Shown here one piece after another: positions 34,377 to 43,228 of a stretch of 64,000 bases of DNA. The DNA comes from CAXBID01 sp049791475 (lineage in GTDB: Bacteria; Bacteroidota; Bacteroidia; Flavobacteriales; Flavobacteriaceae): contig JBAQZZ010000133.1 of assembly GCA_049791475.1 (NCBI GenBank), forward strand, positions 6,128-70,127, written 5' to 3'. The notes below the pieces were generated by a model. It was given only the letters and a program-made list of their open reading frames with translations, ran no database searches and was not told where the DNA came from. Positions within the stretch are counted from its first letter, which is position 1. Each line of letters begins with the position of its first letter. The translations under genes were made by a program, and so were the position numbers.

Positions 34377-36050
34377 TTACACCAACATAGTCACCGGGTT
34401 TTCAATATATCCTTTTAATGTTTCAAGAAATTGTGCTCCCGTTGCTCCATCAACCGTCCTGTGGTCGCATGCTAAAGACAATTTCATCATATTTCCAACT
34501 ACTATTTGTCCGTTTTTAACCACCGGCTTTTCAACTATATTTCCAACAGAAAGAATTGCTGAGTTTGGTTGATTAATAATAGATGTAAATGTATCAATAC
34601 CAAACATACCTAAGTTAGAAACTGTAAAAGTACTACCCTGCATTTCGTCTGGCGTTAATTTTTTGTTTCTAGCTTTTCCAGCCAAATCTTTAACTGCTGC
34701 ACCTATTTGTGGTAAACTTTGCTCATTTGCAAACTTCACAACTGGCACTACCAAGCCATCTGGAACAGCAACAGCTACACCAATATGCACGTGGTTATTC
34801 AAACGCATTTTATCAGCAAACCATTGCGAGTTTACTTGCGGGTGTTGTTTTAAAGCTAAAGCACAGGCTTTAACCACTATATCATTATACGAAATTTTAG
34901 TATCTGGAATGGAGTTAAACTGGGCTCTAAATGCCATAGCATTTTCCATATCAAACTCAACACTTAAATAGTAATGTGGCGCAGAGAATTTAGAATTAGT
35001 TAATGCTTTAGCAATAGCTTTACGCATTTGAGAATTCTCAACCTCATCAAAATCTTCTTGACCCGTTGGCACAAATTTACCAACTGATGCTCCTGAAGCC
35101 GCAGGTGTATAATTCTCTATATCACGTTTTACAATTCGTCCGTGATCACCTGAGCCTTGAACTTGTGTTAAATTGATACCTTTATCTTCAGCTAATTTTT
35201 TTGCTAATGGTGACACAAATAAACGTCCGTTTGCCGTAACTGGAGTTGGAGCAGGCGCACTTTTCTTTGTAGCGGAAGTAGTAACTGGTGCTGCTTTTGA
35301 AGCATCTACTTTAGTTTCTGCTTTTGGAGTTTCTTCTTTTTTTGCTGGAGCAGATGATTTTGAGAAATTAGCCGCCACACCAGAAACATCTGTTCCTGCA
35401 GGACCAATAATTGCTAATAACGCATCTACTTTAGCCGATTCTCCTTCTTTTAAACCGATTTCTAATAAAGTCCCTGATTGGAATGATTCAAATTCCATAG
35501 TCGCTTTATCTGTTTCTATTTCTGCTAAAATATCGCCTTCTTCAACTTTATCTCCTACTTTCTTTAACCATGTTGCCACCGTACCTTCTTCCATCGTATC
35601 ACTTAAACGTGGCATGGTGACTACGATGACGCCTTCTGGAAGCGCCGCCCCAGAACTCCCCGAAGTGGAGGGAGCAGATTCTGCTTCGTTTGAAGTTTCA
35701 GTTTTTTTAGACTCTTCGACTGCGCTCAGAGTGACATCATCTTTCTTTTCTTCTTCTTTCACTTCCGCAGCACTATTATCACCACCATTTAGTAAACTAG
35801 AAATATCTTCTCCTTTATCTCCAATAATGGCTAAAAGCTCATCTACTTTCGTAGTTTCACCTTCTTGAACACCAATATGAAGTAAGGTTCCTTCGTTAAA
35901 AGATTCAAACTCCATAGTGGCTTTATCTGTTTCAATTTCAGCTAAAATATCACCTTCCTCAATTTTATCTCCTACTTTTTTCAACCAAGCCGCAACGGTT
36001 CCTTCTTCCATGGTATCGCTTAAACGCGGCATATTTACTACTATCGCCAT
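34377..36050 (-). CDS. pdhC: Pyruvate dehydrogenase E2, dihydrolipoyl acetyltransferase
   Basis: A 557-residue E2 subunit. Two lipoyl domains are present, with lipoylation sites Lys43 and Lys182 in matching ETDKATMEF contexts. An E1/E3-binding domain follows near 283-318 (FVSPLAKKLAEDKGI, GSGDHGRIVKRDI), then the acetyltransferase domain with catalytic His530 in DHRTVDGATG. Alanine- and proline-rich linkers join them. The linker between the two lipoyl domains (about 100-140) is odd: its DNA contains two segments resembling intergenic repeats (35641-35674 and 35709-35736), read in frame. It follows pdhA after three bases; E1-beta and E3 are not in the window. Confidence 0.95.
   Translation of the reverse strand: MAIVVNMPRLSDTMEEGTVAAWLKKVGDKIEEGDILAEIETDKATMEFESFNEGTLLHIGVQEGETTKVDELLAIIGDKGEDISSLLNGGDNSAAEVKEEEKKDDVTLSAVEESKKTETSNEAESAPSTSGSSGAALPEGVIVVTMPRLSDTMEEGTVATWLKKVGDKVEEGDILAEIETDKATMEFESFQSGTLLEIGLKEGESAKVDALLAIIGPAGTDVSGVAANFSKSSAPAKKEETPKAETKVDASKAAPVTTSATKKSAPAPTPVTANGRLFVSPLAKKLAEDKGINLTQVQGSGDHGRIVKRDIENYTPAASGASVGKFVPTGQEDFDEVENSQMRKAIAKALTNSKFSAPHYYLSVEFDMENAMAFRAQFNSIPDTKISYNDIVVKACALALKQHPQVNSQWFADKMRLNNHVHIGVAVAVPDGLVVPVVKFANEQSLPQIGAAVKDLAGKARNKKLTPDEMQGSTFTVSNLGMFGIDTFTSIINQPNSAILSVGNIVEKPVVKNGQIVVGNMMKLSLACDHRTVDGATGAQFLETLKGYIENPVTMLV
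35641..35674. repeat. Intergenic-repeat-like segment inside pdhC linker (type C)
   Basis: On the minus strand it reads CTCCCTCCACTTCGGGGAGT then TCTGGGGCGGCGCT, like the CCCC-rich repeats found between flavobacterial genes; a related hairpin is at 58061-58073. Encodes linker residues about 126-137 of PdhC. Confidence 0.5.
35709..35736. repeat. Intergenic-repeat-like segment inside pdhC linker (type B)
   Basis: On the minus strand TGTCACTCTGAGCGCAGTCG followed by AAGAGTCT, a typical flavobacterial intergenic repeat. Here it is translated as VTLSAVEES at about residues 105-114 of PdhC. Confidence 0.65.
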
Positions 36051-36053
36051 AAC

Positions 36054-37052
36054 TTATAATTTATGTTGAATAAATGGGTAATCTTCTTGCTCGTAAACCA
36101 TATCGTAAAGTTGTTGGGTTTCTGGATATGGAGATTCGTCTGCAAATTTCTCACATTCTGCAACCAACGCTTTTACACGTTTATCAATAACTTTTATATC
36201 AGCTTCAGAAGCATATTTCTTTTCAATAATAATATCTTTTACTTGTGTAATAGGATCAATTTTCTTGTATTCTTCAACCTCATCTTTCGTTCTGTAATGT
36301 TGGGCATCACTCATTGAATGCCCTCTGTAACGATACGTTTTTAACTCTAAAAAAGTTGGCCCGTCACCTCGACGTGCGCGTTGGATTGCTTCATCAAAAG
36401 CTTCTGCAACTTTAACAGGATTCATACCATCTACTGGCCCGCAAGGCATTTCATAACCTTTACCTAATTTCCAAATATCTGTATGATTTGCTGTACGTGC
36501 TACTGATGTTCCCATGGCATAACCGTTGTTTTCACAAACGAATACCACTGGAAGGTTCCATAACATAGCAAGGTTAAAAGTTTCATGTAAAGAACCTTGT
36601 CTTGCTGCACCATCACCAAAGCAACACAACGTTACACCATCTACATCGTGATATTTATCGCCAAAAGCAATACCTGCTCCTAAAGGAATTTGACCACCAA
36701 CAATACCATGACCTCCATAAAAACGATGTTCCTTAGAAAAAATGTGCATAGAGCCACCCATTCCTTTGGATGTTCCAGTTGCCTTACCATATAATTCTGC
36801 CATAACACGTCTTGGATCTACACCCATACCAATTGGTTGTACGTGGTTACGATAGGCTGTTATCATTTTATCTTTAGTCAAATCCATAGCATGTAAAGCA
36901 CCTGCTAATACGGCTTCTTGACCGTTATATAAGTGAAGAAATCCTCTTACTTTTTGTTGGATGTAAACTGCAGCAAGTTTATCTTCAAACTTTCTCCAGA
37001 AAAACATATCTTCATACCACTTTAGGTATGTTTCTTTAGTGATTTTTTTCAT
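36054..37052 (-). CDS. pdhA: Pyruvate dehydrogenase E1 component, alpha subunit
   Basis: A 332-residue thiamin-diphosphate subunit. The ThDP motif runs from GDGAA (146-150) to CENNGYAM (173-180), and the substrate channel region is GGSMHIFSKEHRFYGGHGIVGGQ near 99-121. YRYRGHSMSDAQHYR near 242-256 is the phosphorylation-loop equivalent. It forms a heterotetramer with E1-beta, whose gene is elsewhere; some Bacteroidota fuse the two, but this protein has the alpha length only. It starts three bases before pdhC and has a good promoter at 37096-37127. Confidence 0.96.
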   Translation of the reverse strand: MKKITKETYLKWYEDMFFWRKFEDKLAAVYIQQKVRGFLHLYNGQEAVLAGALHAMDLTKDKMITAYRNHVQPIGMGVDPRRVMAELYGKATGTSKGMGGSMHIFSKEHRFYGGHGIVGGQIPLGAGIAFGDKYHDVDGVTLCCFGDGAARQGSLHETFNLAMLWNLPVVFVCENNGYAMGTSVARTANHTDIWKLGKGYEMPCGPVDGMNPVKVAEAFDEAIQRARRGDGPTFLELKTYRYRGHSMSDAQHYRTKDEVEEYKKIDPITQVKDIIIEKKYASEADIKVIDKRVKALVAECEKFADESPYPETQQLYDMVYEQEDYPFIQHKL

Positions 37053-37095
37053 CGACTAATATTAATTTTATACTAGATTTTACTTAAGCGAAATA

Positions 37096-37127
37096 CAAAA
37101 GTAAGACATTGATTGGTATTGCAAAAA
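37096..37127 (-). promoter_or_regulatory. Promoter of pdhA-pdhC
   Basis: TACTTTTG (37096-37103, minus strand) matches TAnnTTTG, with TTTTTG at 37122-37127 about 18 bases further upstream as a -33 box. This is the best two-box promoter seen in the window. Confidence 0.6.
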
Positions 37128-37240
37128 CAGAAATAGATTTAAAGACTAAAAATATCAAAAAAAAATGTTTAATCCAGCTACTTTGAGTATTTAATTATTT
37201 TTTATGGTATATACTAAATAATTAAAAATTAGACAAAGAA

Positions 37241-37723
37241 CTAAAGCACTGATTTATCAAAAACCAATGGCAATAAATTTGCTAAAGAATTAGATTTAAC
37301 CACCTTACCTGTTTCTCCCATAAAATAAATTTCTATGGGTTCATTTTGTTTTACTTCGTATTCTGCAATCGCTTGCCTACAAGCACCACAAGGTGGAATT
37401 GGAGTTAGTGTTGGTTTCTTTTTTGAACTTGCTGAAATTGCCATCCTTACAATTTTAGCATCAGGATATTTGGAACCAGCATAATATATGGCTGTTCGTT
37501 CTGCACACAAACCAGATGGATAGGATGCATTTTCTTGGTTATTTCCAGTTACAATTTCACCATTATCTAATAATAATGCAGCTCCAACATGGAATTTAGA
37601 ATACGGTGCATAGGCGTTTTCTCTGGCTTGAAAAGCATTTTGCATTAATAATGAAACTTCTTTGGGAAGTTCTTCTAAATTTTCAAATACATATAATTTA
37701 GATGCTATTGTTACTTCCTTCAT
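37241..37723 (-). CDS. cdd: Cytidine deaminase
   Basis: A 160-residue tetrameric-type cytidine deaminase for pyrimidine salvage. Zinc ligands are Cys73 (in GLCAERTA, with catalytic Glu75), Cys112 and Cys115 (PCGACRQ). The N-terminal SKFHVGAALL and GNNQENASYPSG form the nucleoside site. It lies between porV and the pdh genes with a strong bidirectional hairpin (37759-37789) upstream, so it is a separate transcription unit. Confidence 0.96.
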   Translation of the reverse strand: MKEVTIASKLYVFENLEELPKEVSLLMQNAFQARENAYAPYSKFHVGAALLLDNGEIVTGNNQENASYPSGLCAERTAIYYAGSKYPDAKIVRMAISASSKKKPTLTPIPPCGACRQAIAEYEVKQNEPIEIYFMGETGKVVKSNSLANLLPLVFDKSVL

Positions 37724-37758
37724 AAAATGATTTTTGTTTTAAAAATCTAATTTAAACA

Positions 37759-37789
37759 AAAAACTATTGTTCAGTGAACAATAGTTTTT
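37759..37789 (-). terminator. Intrinsic terminator between porV and cdd
   Basis: Perfect 14-base stem AAAAACTATTGTTC / GAACAATAGTTTTT with an AGT loop. It ends the porU-porV transcript and would work in either direction. Confidence 0.9.
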
Positions 37790-37816
37790 AATATTATTTA
37801 TTTATTTAAGAATTTA

Positions 37817-39055
37817 CTAATATTCTGAATATTCTCCAGCGCCTATATTAAAGGTAAGTGAAAAACGTAATGTATTTTCTAATGGGCTTTGTATTTTAGA
37901 TGCTGAAAATAAATATGATAAATCAATATTAACAACATTAGCTTTAAAACCTGCTCCTAGTGCTAAAAACTTTCTAGCGCCTTTTTCTTCACTTTCATTA
38001 AAATATCCTGCTCTAAAAGCAAATGAATCTTGATATAAATATTCTGCACTAAGTGCCCATGTAAATTCTTTTAATTCTTCGCTAAAACCACCTGGTGCAT
38101 CACCGAATGACTGAAACATTCCTGAAAGAAAACCTACGTCTTGTGATTGACCACTTACAATAACGTTTGTCTCAACTATTGACCCTAAATCATCAACATC
38201 TTCATCATAAACACCATTACTATTATTATCTGTATAATTGAATTCATCTCCTAAAATCGGTGGTGTTGGTACTAATAGTTTTGCTACTTCTGCCGTAACA
38301 GATACTTTATTGTACTGGTCAAATATAAAATCGAAACCTGCTCCTAAACGTAAATTTGTAGGTTGAAAGTTTTCAACTCCGCCTTCATCATAGGTGAATT
38401 TGGGACCGATATTCTGAAGTGCAAATCCAGCTCTCCAACGACCGTTAAAATCTGAATAAGCATTTTCTTCACTTTGATAATATCCAGAAATATCAACACC
38501 AAAAGTACTTGCTGGTGTAGCATCACCATCTACGCCATCTAACCTTAAATCTGAGCGTAAATAACGCATTGCTACAGACATTGCAAATTGATCTGTTAAT
38601 CTTAATGCGTATGAGGCATCAATTGTTAACTCGTTTGGTCTTTGAATTAAGGCTTCAGAAAATTCGTCCGTTACAAATTCAATATCTCCTAGTGAAAAAT
38701 ATTTTAAACTCGCTGCAAAAGCACTACGTTCATCTATACGATTAAAATAAGTAACATTTCCTAAAAAGATATCGTTTACCAATCTACTTAAATATGGTGT
38801 ATAACTTACTCCAATACCTGATTTCGTTTCAGAAAATACATATTTTGACGAATTCCATTGTTGCGAAAAAGCATCAACTGAAGTTGCAACTCCCATATCT
38901 CCTAAAGCAGCTGCTCGAGCATCAGGAGCGATCAAAACAAATGGAACACCTGTTGTAATTACTCTAGAGTCATTATTTTTTGGTATTACTGTTGTTTGTG
39001 CATTCAACTTCAGTAAGAAAGCAAATGCTATTAATATCAATATTTGATTCTTCAT
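37817..39055 (-). CDS. porV: Type IX secretion outer membrane protein PorV (LptO)
   Basis: A 412-residue outer-membrane beta-barrel of the FadL-like fold. In T9SS it delivers cargo from the translocon to the PorU sortase at the cell surface. The signal peptide ends at about ILILIAFAFLLKLNAQ. The body has alternating aromatic strand patterns, for example GIGVSYTPYLSRL and YFNRIDERSAFAASLKYF. The C-terminus ends in a barrel strand (FSLTFNIGAGEYSEY). The frame opens 48 bases earlier inside porU; the ATG at 39055 gives a proper signal peptide. It follows porU in the same transcript and is followed by a terminator. Confidence 0.93.
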   Translation of the reverse strand: MKNQILILIAFAFLLKLNAQTTVIPKNNDSRVITTGVPFVLIAPDARAAALGDMGVATSVDAFSQQWNSSKYVFSETKSGIGVSYTPYLSRLVNDIFLGNVTYFNRIDERSAFAASLKYFSLGDIEFVTDEFSEALIQRPNELTIDASYALRLTDQFAMSVAMRYLRSDLRLDGVDGDATPASTFGVDISGYYQSEENAYSDFNGRWRAGFALQNIGPKFTYDEGGVENFQPTNLRLGAGFDFIFDQYNKVSVTAEVAKLLVPTPPILGDEFNYTDNNSNGVYDEDVDDLGSIVETNVIVSGQSQDVGFLSGMFQSFGDAPGGFSEELKEFTWALSAEYLYQDSFAFRAGYFNESEEKGARKFLALGAGFKANVVNIDLSYLFSASKIQSPLENTLRFSLTFNIGAGEYSEY

Positions 39056-39089
39056 GTAATAATTTTTATTTGACAAATATAATTTTTTA

Positions 39090-42000
39090 TTAGAGTATAA
39101 CAAGTTTCTCTATTTTTTCTACTTTTTTATTCAATAGGTTCGATTGAACAGTCATTTTATAAATATAAGTGCCCTTACCTATTTTATCTCCAAAATCGTC
39201 TCTACCATCCCAAACAATGTCTCTAGACAATGAACTTGTAGATTTTATACCTCCTGTGGTTTGACCATTTAGTGTTCTCACCAACTTTCCTGAAACGGTG
39301 AATATCTGTATAGAAACGTCTAAAGGCTCCGAACTATTGTGATTAAACCAAAATTCTGTGTAATTAACGAACGGATTTGGGTAGTTGAGTACATTATTTA
39401 TAACTAATTCTTGGTCTTGATCGAATACAATAAATTGTATTTCGGATATTGAAGAGTTATTGTAAACATCCCAAGCTTTAAGTGTTAAGGTATGTAATCC
39501 AGGTTCTAAATCTCTAAAAGGAAAACTTAATACGCCTTTTTTGTAATCGTCAACTTCTGTTTGATAATAATCGTTTAAAACAATGGGATTTGTTTCGTCA
39601 CCATCAATAATAGCAATAATATCGTGCCCAATACCACTTGCTGTATTTATGCCATTTTCATCTTCCATTTTAGCTAAAAGTGTTGGCGACTCATTGGTAA
39701 TGCCACCAGAAACAAAGTTTTCATCATTCATATATAAACTGATTACTGGCCCTATGTTATCTTCTGCAGCATTTTCATTTATCCCGCCTATTCTAACTGT
39801 ATTTAAACTTGCTCCGGATTGATCTAGAAGTAATTGTTCGTTTTTTGCATAAAAACTTACTTTACCAAAACCAACAGGAATACCTATATCTTTCGGTACT
39901 ACAAAATCGAATTCAAATTGCCCATTGGTAACCGATGCCTGCCCTCTAAAAATAATTTCTCCTAGTGTTGTGAAATCTAATTTAATAAGTTCTCCGTTTA
40001 AACGTACACCATCATTGGCTAAAGTTTGTCTATTAATAGATTTATCATAAATTGTAGTTGATAGTGTGCCACTGTAATCACTTAAAACATTTCCTGAAAG
40101 ATCTGTTATTTCACCCGCAAGCTTTACATAACTTAATGCTTTTAAGGTATCTGTAGATTGCGCTATAGGAACATCATTAATTGTAGTCAATCTTATATTT
40201 GGTTTTGGAAAAGCCAATTTCATTGCAGGATCTCCAATAAAAAATGCCAAACGCCTTTGACTTGATCTAGATATTGAAGGATCATTTTTAGTTAATCTCA
40301 ATGCTTCTGCCATAGATGGGTACTCATAGTCTTCATAATCATCATTATTACTGTAAGAGAACAAATATTCTCCTAAGGTGTTATTAAAAGTTATACCAAA
40401 TGTTACAAATACTTGTCTGGTTGTTGTAATTAAGCCTATGGCTCCAGCCTGTTTGTTCCAATAGGTAAATTCACCAGCGGTTTCCCGAAACGGATTATCA
40501 AATTTCGTATATTCACAAGTAACTGTAACAAAGCAATTTAGCTTCAAAAAATTACGTAATCCTAAAACATCAGGTTTTGATAATATACGTTCTGAAGCCA
40601 AACCTTCCTCTCCTCCATGCCCGAAATAGTTTACTACTAAAGCCCCATTATCTATAACATTTACTACCTCATTAGTTACCGCAGGGTATCTATTTCCACC
40701 AGCTGATGACTCTTGTTGAAAAGCATCTGCATGAATCTTAACAACATTCATAAAAGGTTTAAATTGTGTAACTAAATTTCCAATATTATCTGTTGTACTT
40801 TGAATAATACCTTCCCAGTTGGCATCTACATCATCAGAAAACACAACATATTTATTTCGCCAGCTTCCTAATGCTTCTTTAACATAATAAGATTCTATTT
40901 TATCTACAAGTTCTTTTGCTCTTTGGGGTGTATCAGCTAATATTCTACCCACAGCTATATCTAACTTATCACTTGTGCCCATGCTGCCTTCATTTGTATC
41001 CATCATACCATAAAAATCATCAGACACAAACGAATTTGTTAAATTGAAACTACTATATGAGTACCAAGATGGCACTATGTTCGTATTATTTGGTATTCTA
41101 TCTTTATAATCAAAAGAGCCATCACCAAATAAACACACATATTTAATTCTGTTTTCTGGAGCACTTGCATTATCATAAACGTATTTAACTAAATTTCTTA
41201 TGGCTCCAATATCTTGATTACCGGTACTAAACTCATTATAAATTTCATCTAAAGTATAAACCTTTACATTTAAGTCATATTGATTTTTATTTATTTGAGC
41301 TACACGATTTGCTTGATTAAGCATATTTTCAGGAGCAACTATAATATAATCTACATCCTGAAATTCGCCTTGGCTATTTAAAAAAACTGTTCCTTTTATA
41401 TTTTGATTTGCAATAGTTTTATTTGCGTCAAACTTAGGCTCGTAATAATCTGAAGAAGTTAACGCAACATAATTTTTTAAAACTCCTAACTGAGATGTGA
41501 AACTAAGATTAGATTCAGAACCTATATTTACGTAATTGGATACATTATAAATATCAGTAACATCCCATATCTCAACAATTTTAGAGGTATTTGAAATATT
41601 ATATTGCCCAATTCCTGATGAATTAACCACTTCATTATTTTTAAACTGAAACTGATTTCCTTGAAAATTTAATGCTCGAGTAGCCTCGATTGATATATAA
41701 TCAAGATATCCTAAAGCACTTGGATTCCCTTTATTATCAAAATTTAACCCTACAGAAATAGTTGATGAATTTACATCAACATTACCAATATAAAAAGCTT
41801 CACTTGCTAAACTTGAGGAAGATGTTCCCGACATAGTTCTTGTTGAAACCGAAGTTCCATTTACTGAAATATCCATTGAAGTTGTTGTAGAAGATGCCGC
41901 TGCAACATAAACTTTTAAGTTAATAGGTTCTGTAGTCACCAAATCTGAAAAATTAAATTCAAAAGTTTTATTACTAGCTACATCAAATCTATCGCCAAAC

Positions 42001-42965
42001 CATCGTCTTCCTAAAAAGGCTATATTATATTCGTCAATTTCATGAAATTTATAATCTTGAAAAGTATTAATTACTAAATCTACTGGTCCAGTTGGCTGGT
42101 TAAAGGGCTGAATACGTTTTCCGGAAACTGAACTCACATTAATGTAATAATATGTTTTATCTGTATAACAATTAATATTGGTGTTACTTTCTAAATTAAA
42201 TTCTTTTGGACCTTGAGCATAAAATAAAATATAATCTTCATTATCAAAAACACCATCACCTTCACCAATAAACTGTATGGCATTTTCTTGAACATCTAAA
42301 GGATAAGGAACAGAATTAGAATAAGGAATCATTCGTCCTCCATTACCAAATAGTCTAATATTTCTGGGGTCTATACTATTTACGTTTACACCAATACGCT
42401 GCAAAAAACTCTTTGAAAGCTTAAAAACACCTGTGGTATCAACATAAAATTTATACCATTCACCATTACTTAAAACAGAATTACTAATAACTTTTGAGTT
42501 GGTAAAGGCCTTATTAGATACTATGTTTTTAGAAGTATTATAATTTATTTGAAATGAAGTGACCTTCTTAAAGTTTCCGTTTTCATCTTTTATAATTGGT
42601 GAAAGCTGAATAAGCGCGTATAACTTATGTCTAGATTTAGAGTTTTTTAAATTGAATTTTAATTGGTTAGGTATTTTATTTATATCTAAATCCTTTAATT
42701 CTGCTTTTGTAATAGACGTGTAGGATACATTATTAATTGTAATTGAAGTTTCATTTACTTCACTAGAAATTTCCCATTGATCCACAAATTGTAAACCAGT
42801 ATCAAAATCGAAAGTAAAATTTTGGGTATTAAAAGAAGGAATTTCAATACTGAAACTACCAGTAGACATTTTTTTAGGAGCTTCCCAAGTAATTGTATAG
42901 GTCTTCTGTTGCGCAAACAGAATAGCCGTACTAATTAAAAATAATAGTAGTAATTTTTCTTTCAT
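39090..42965 (-). CDS. porU: Type IX secretion sortase PorU
   Basis: A 1291-residue gingipain-type (C25) cysteine protease that removes the sorting domain of T9SS cargo at the cell surface and attaches the protein. The signal peptide is about 1-19. The C25 catalytic pair is visible: His783 in NYFGHGGEEGL and Cys817 in FVTVTCEYTKFDNP. The C-terminus has its own sorting-type domain (NYPNPFVNYTEFWFNHN, VKIEKLVIL-like end). The first ATG at 42983 would add six residues before a normal signal peptide; I use 42965. It is divergent from gldJ, with porV after 34 bases. Confidence 0.95.
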   Translation of the reverse strand: MKEKLLLLFLISTAILFAQQKTYTITWEAPKKMSTGSFSIEIPSFNTQNFTFDFDTGLQFVDQWEISSEVNETSITINNVSYTSITKAELKDLDINKIPNQLKFNLKNSKSRHKLYALIQLSPIIKDENGNFKKVTSFQINYNTSKNIVSNKAFTNSKVISNSVLSNGEWYKFYVDTTGVFKLSKSFLQRIGVNVNSIDPRNIRLFGNGGRMIPYSNSVPYPLDVQENAIQFIGEGDGVFDNEDYILFYAQGPKEFNLESNTNINCYTDKTYYYINVSSVSGKRIQPFNQPTGPVDLVINTFQDYKFHEIDEYNIAFLGRRWFGDRFDVASNKTFEFNFSDLVTTEPINLKVYVAAASSTTTSMDISVNGTSVSTRTMSGTSSSSLASEAFYIGNVDVNSSTISVGLNFDNKGNPSALGYLDYISIEATRALNFQGNQFQFKNNEVVNSSGIGQYNISNTSKIVEIWDVTDIYNVSNYVNIGSESNLSFTSQLGVLKNYVALTSSDYYEPKFDANKTIANQNIKGTVFLNSQGEFQDVDYIIVAPENMLNQANRVAQINKNQYDLNVKVYTLDEIYNEFSTGNQDIGAIRNLVKYVYDNASAPENRIKYVCLFGDGSFDYKDRIPNNTNIVPSWYSYSSFNLTNSFVSDDFYGMMDTNEGSMGTSDKLDIAVGRILADTPQRAKELVDKIESYYVKEALGSWRNKYVVFSDDVDANWEGIIQSTTDNIGNLVTQFKPFMNVVKIHADAFQQESSAGGNRYPAVTNEVVNVIDNGALVVNYFGHGGEEGLASERILSKPDVLGLRNFLKLNCFVTVTCEYTKFDNPFRETAGEFTYWNKQAGAIGLITTTRQVFVTFGITFNNTLGEYLFSYSNNDDYEDYEYPSMAEALRLTKNDPSISRSSQRRLAFFIGDPAMKLAFPKPNIRLTTINDVPIAQSTDTLKALSYVKLAGEITDLSGNVLSDYSGTLSTTIYDKSINRQTLANDGVRLNGELIKLDFTTLGEIIFRGQASVTNGQFEFDFVVPKDIGIPVGFGKVSFYAKNEQLLLDQSGASLNTVRIGGINENAAEDNIGPVISLYMNDENFVSGGITNESPTLLAKMEDENGINTASGIGHDIIAIIDGDETNPIVLNDYYQTEVDDYKKGVLSFPFRDLEPGLHTLTLKAWDVYNNSSISEIQFIVFDQDQELVINNVLNYPNPFVNYTEFWFNHNSSEPLDVSIQIFTVSGKLVRTLNGQTTGGIKSTSSLSRDIVWDGRDDFGDKIGKGTYIYKMTVQSNLLNKKVEKIEKLVIL

Positions 42966-43228
42966 CCTTAAAATAACGTCCATAACATCCAGTTATTATC
43001 AAAATAATAACAATTTTTAAAACTTGAGTAAAAATACAATAATAAATTAGGAAAATTGCCGTTAATACAACACAAAACAATGGTTTAAAAAGTTAAAATC
43101 ATCGTTGTAATGCATCAAAAATAGGGTGAAATACACTTTTTTTTGGTTAAAATGCATAAATTAGCTTGTGTTATTCGGTTTAATTACTATATTGCACCAC
43201 CAAATATATTATTAGCTTACTTAAAAGT

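Noticed and set aside
35173..35868. 231-codon open frame on the plus strand opposite pdhC
   Set aside because: Lies wholly within the pdhC gene, is rich in Ser/Ala/Thr as the complement of a Lys/Glu/Ala linker would be, and has no start context or motif.
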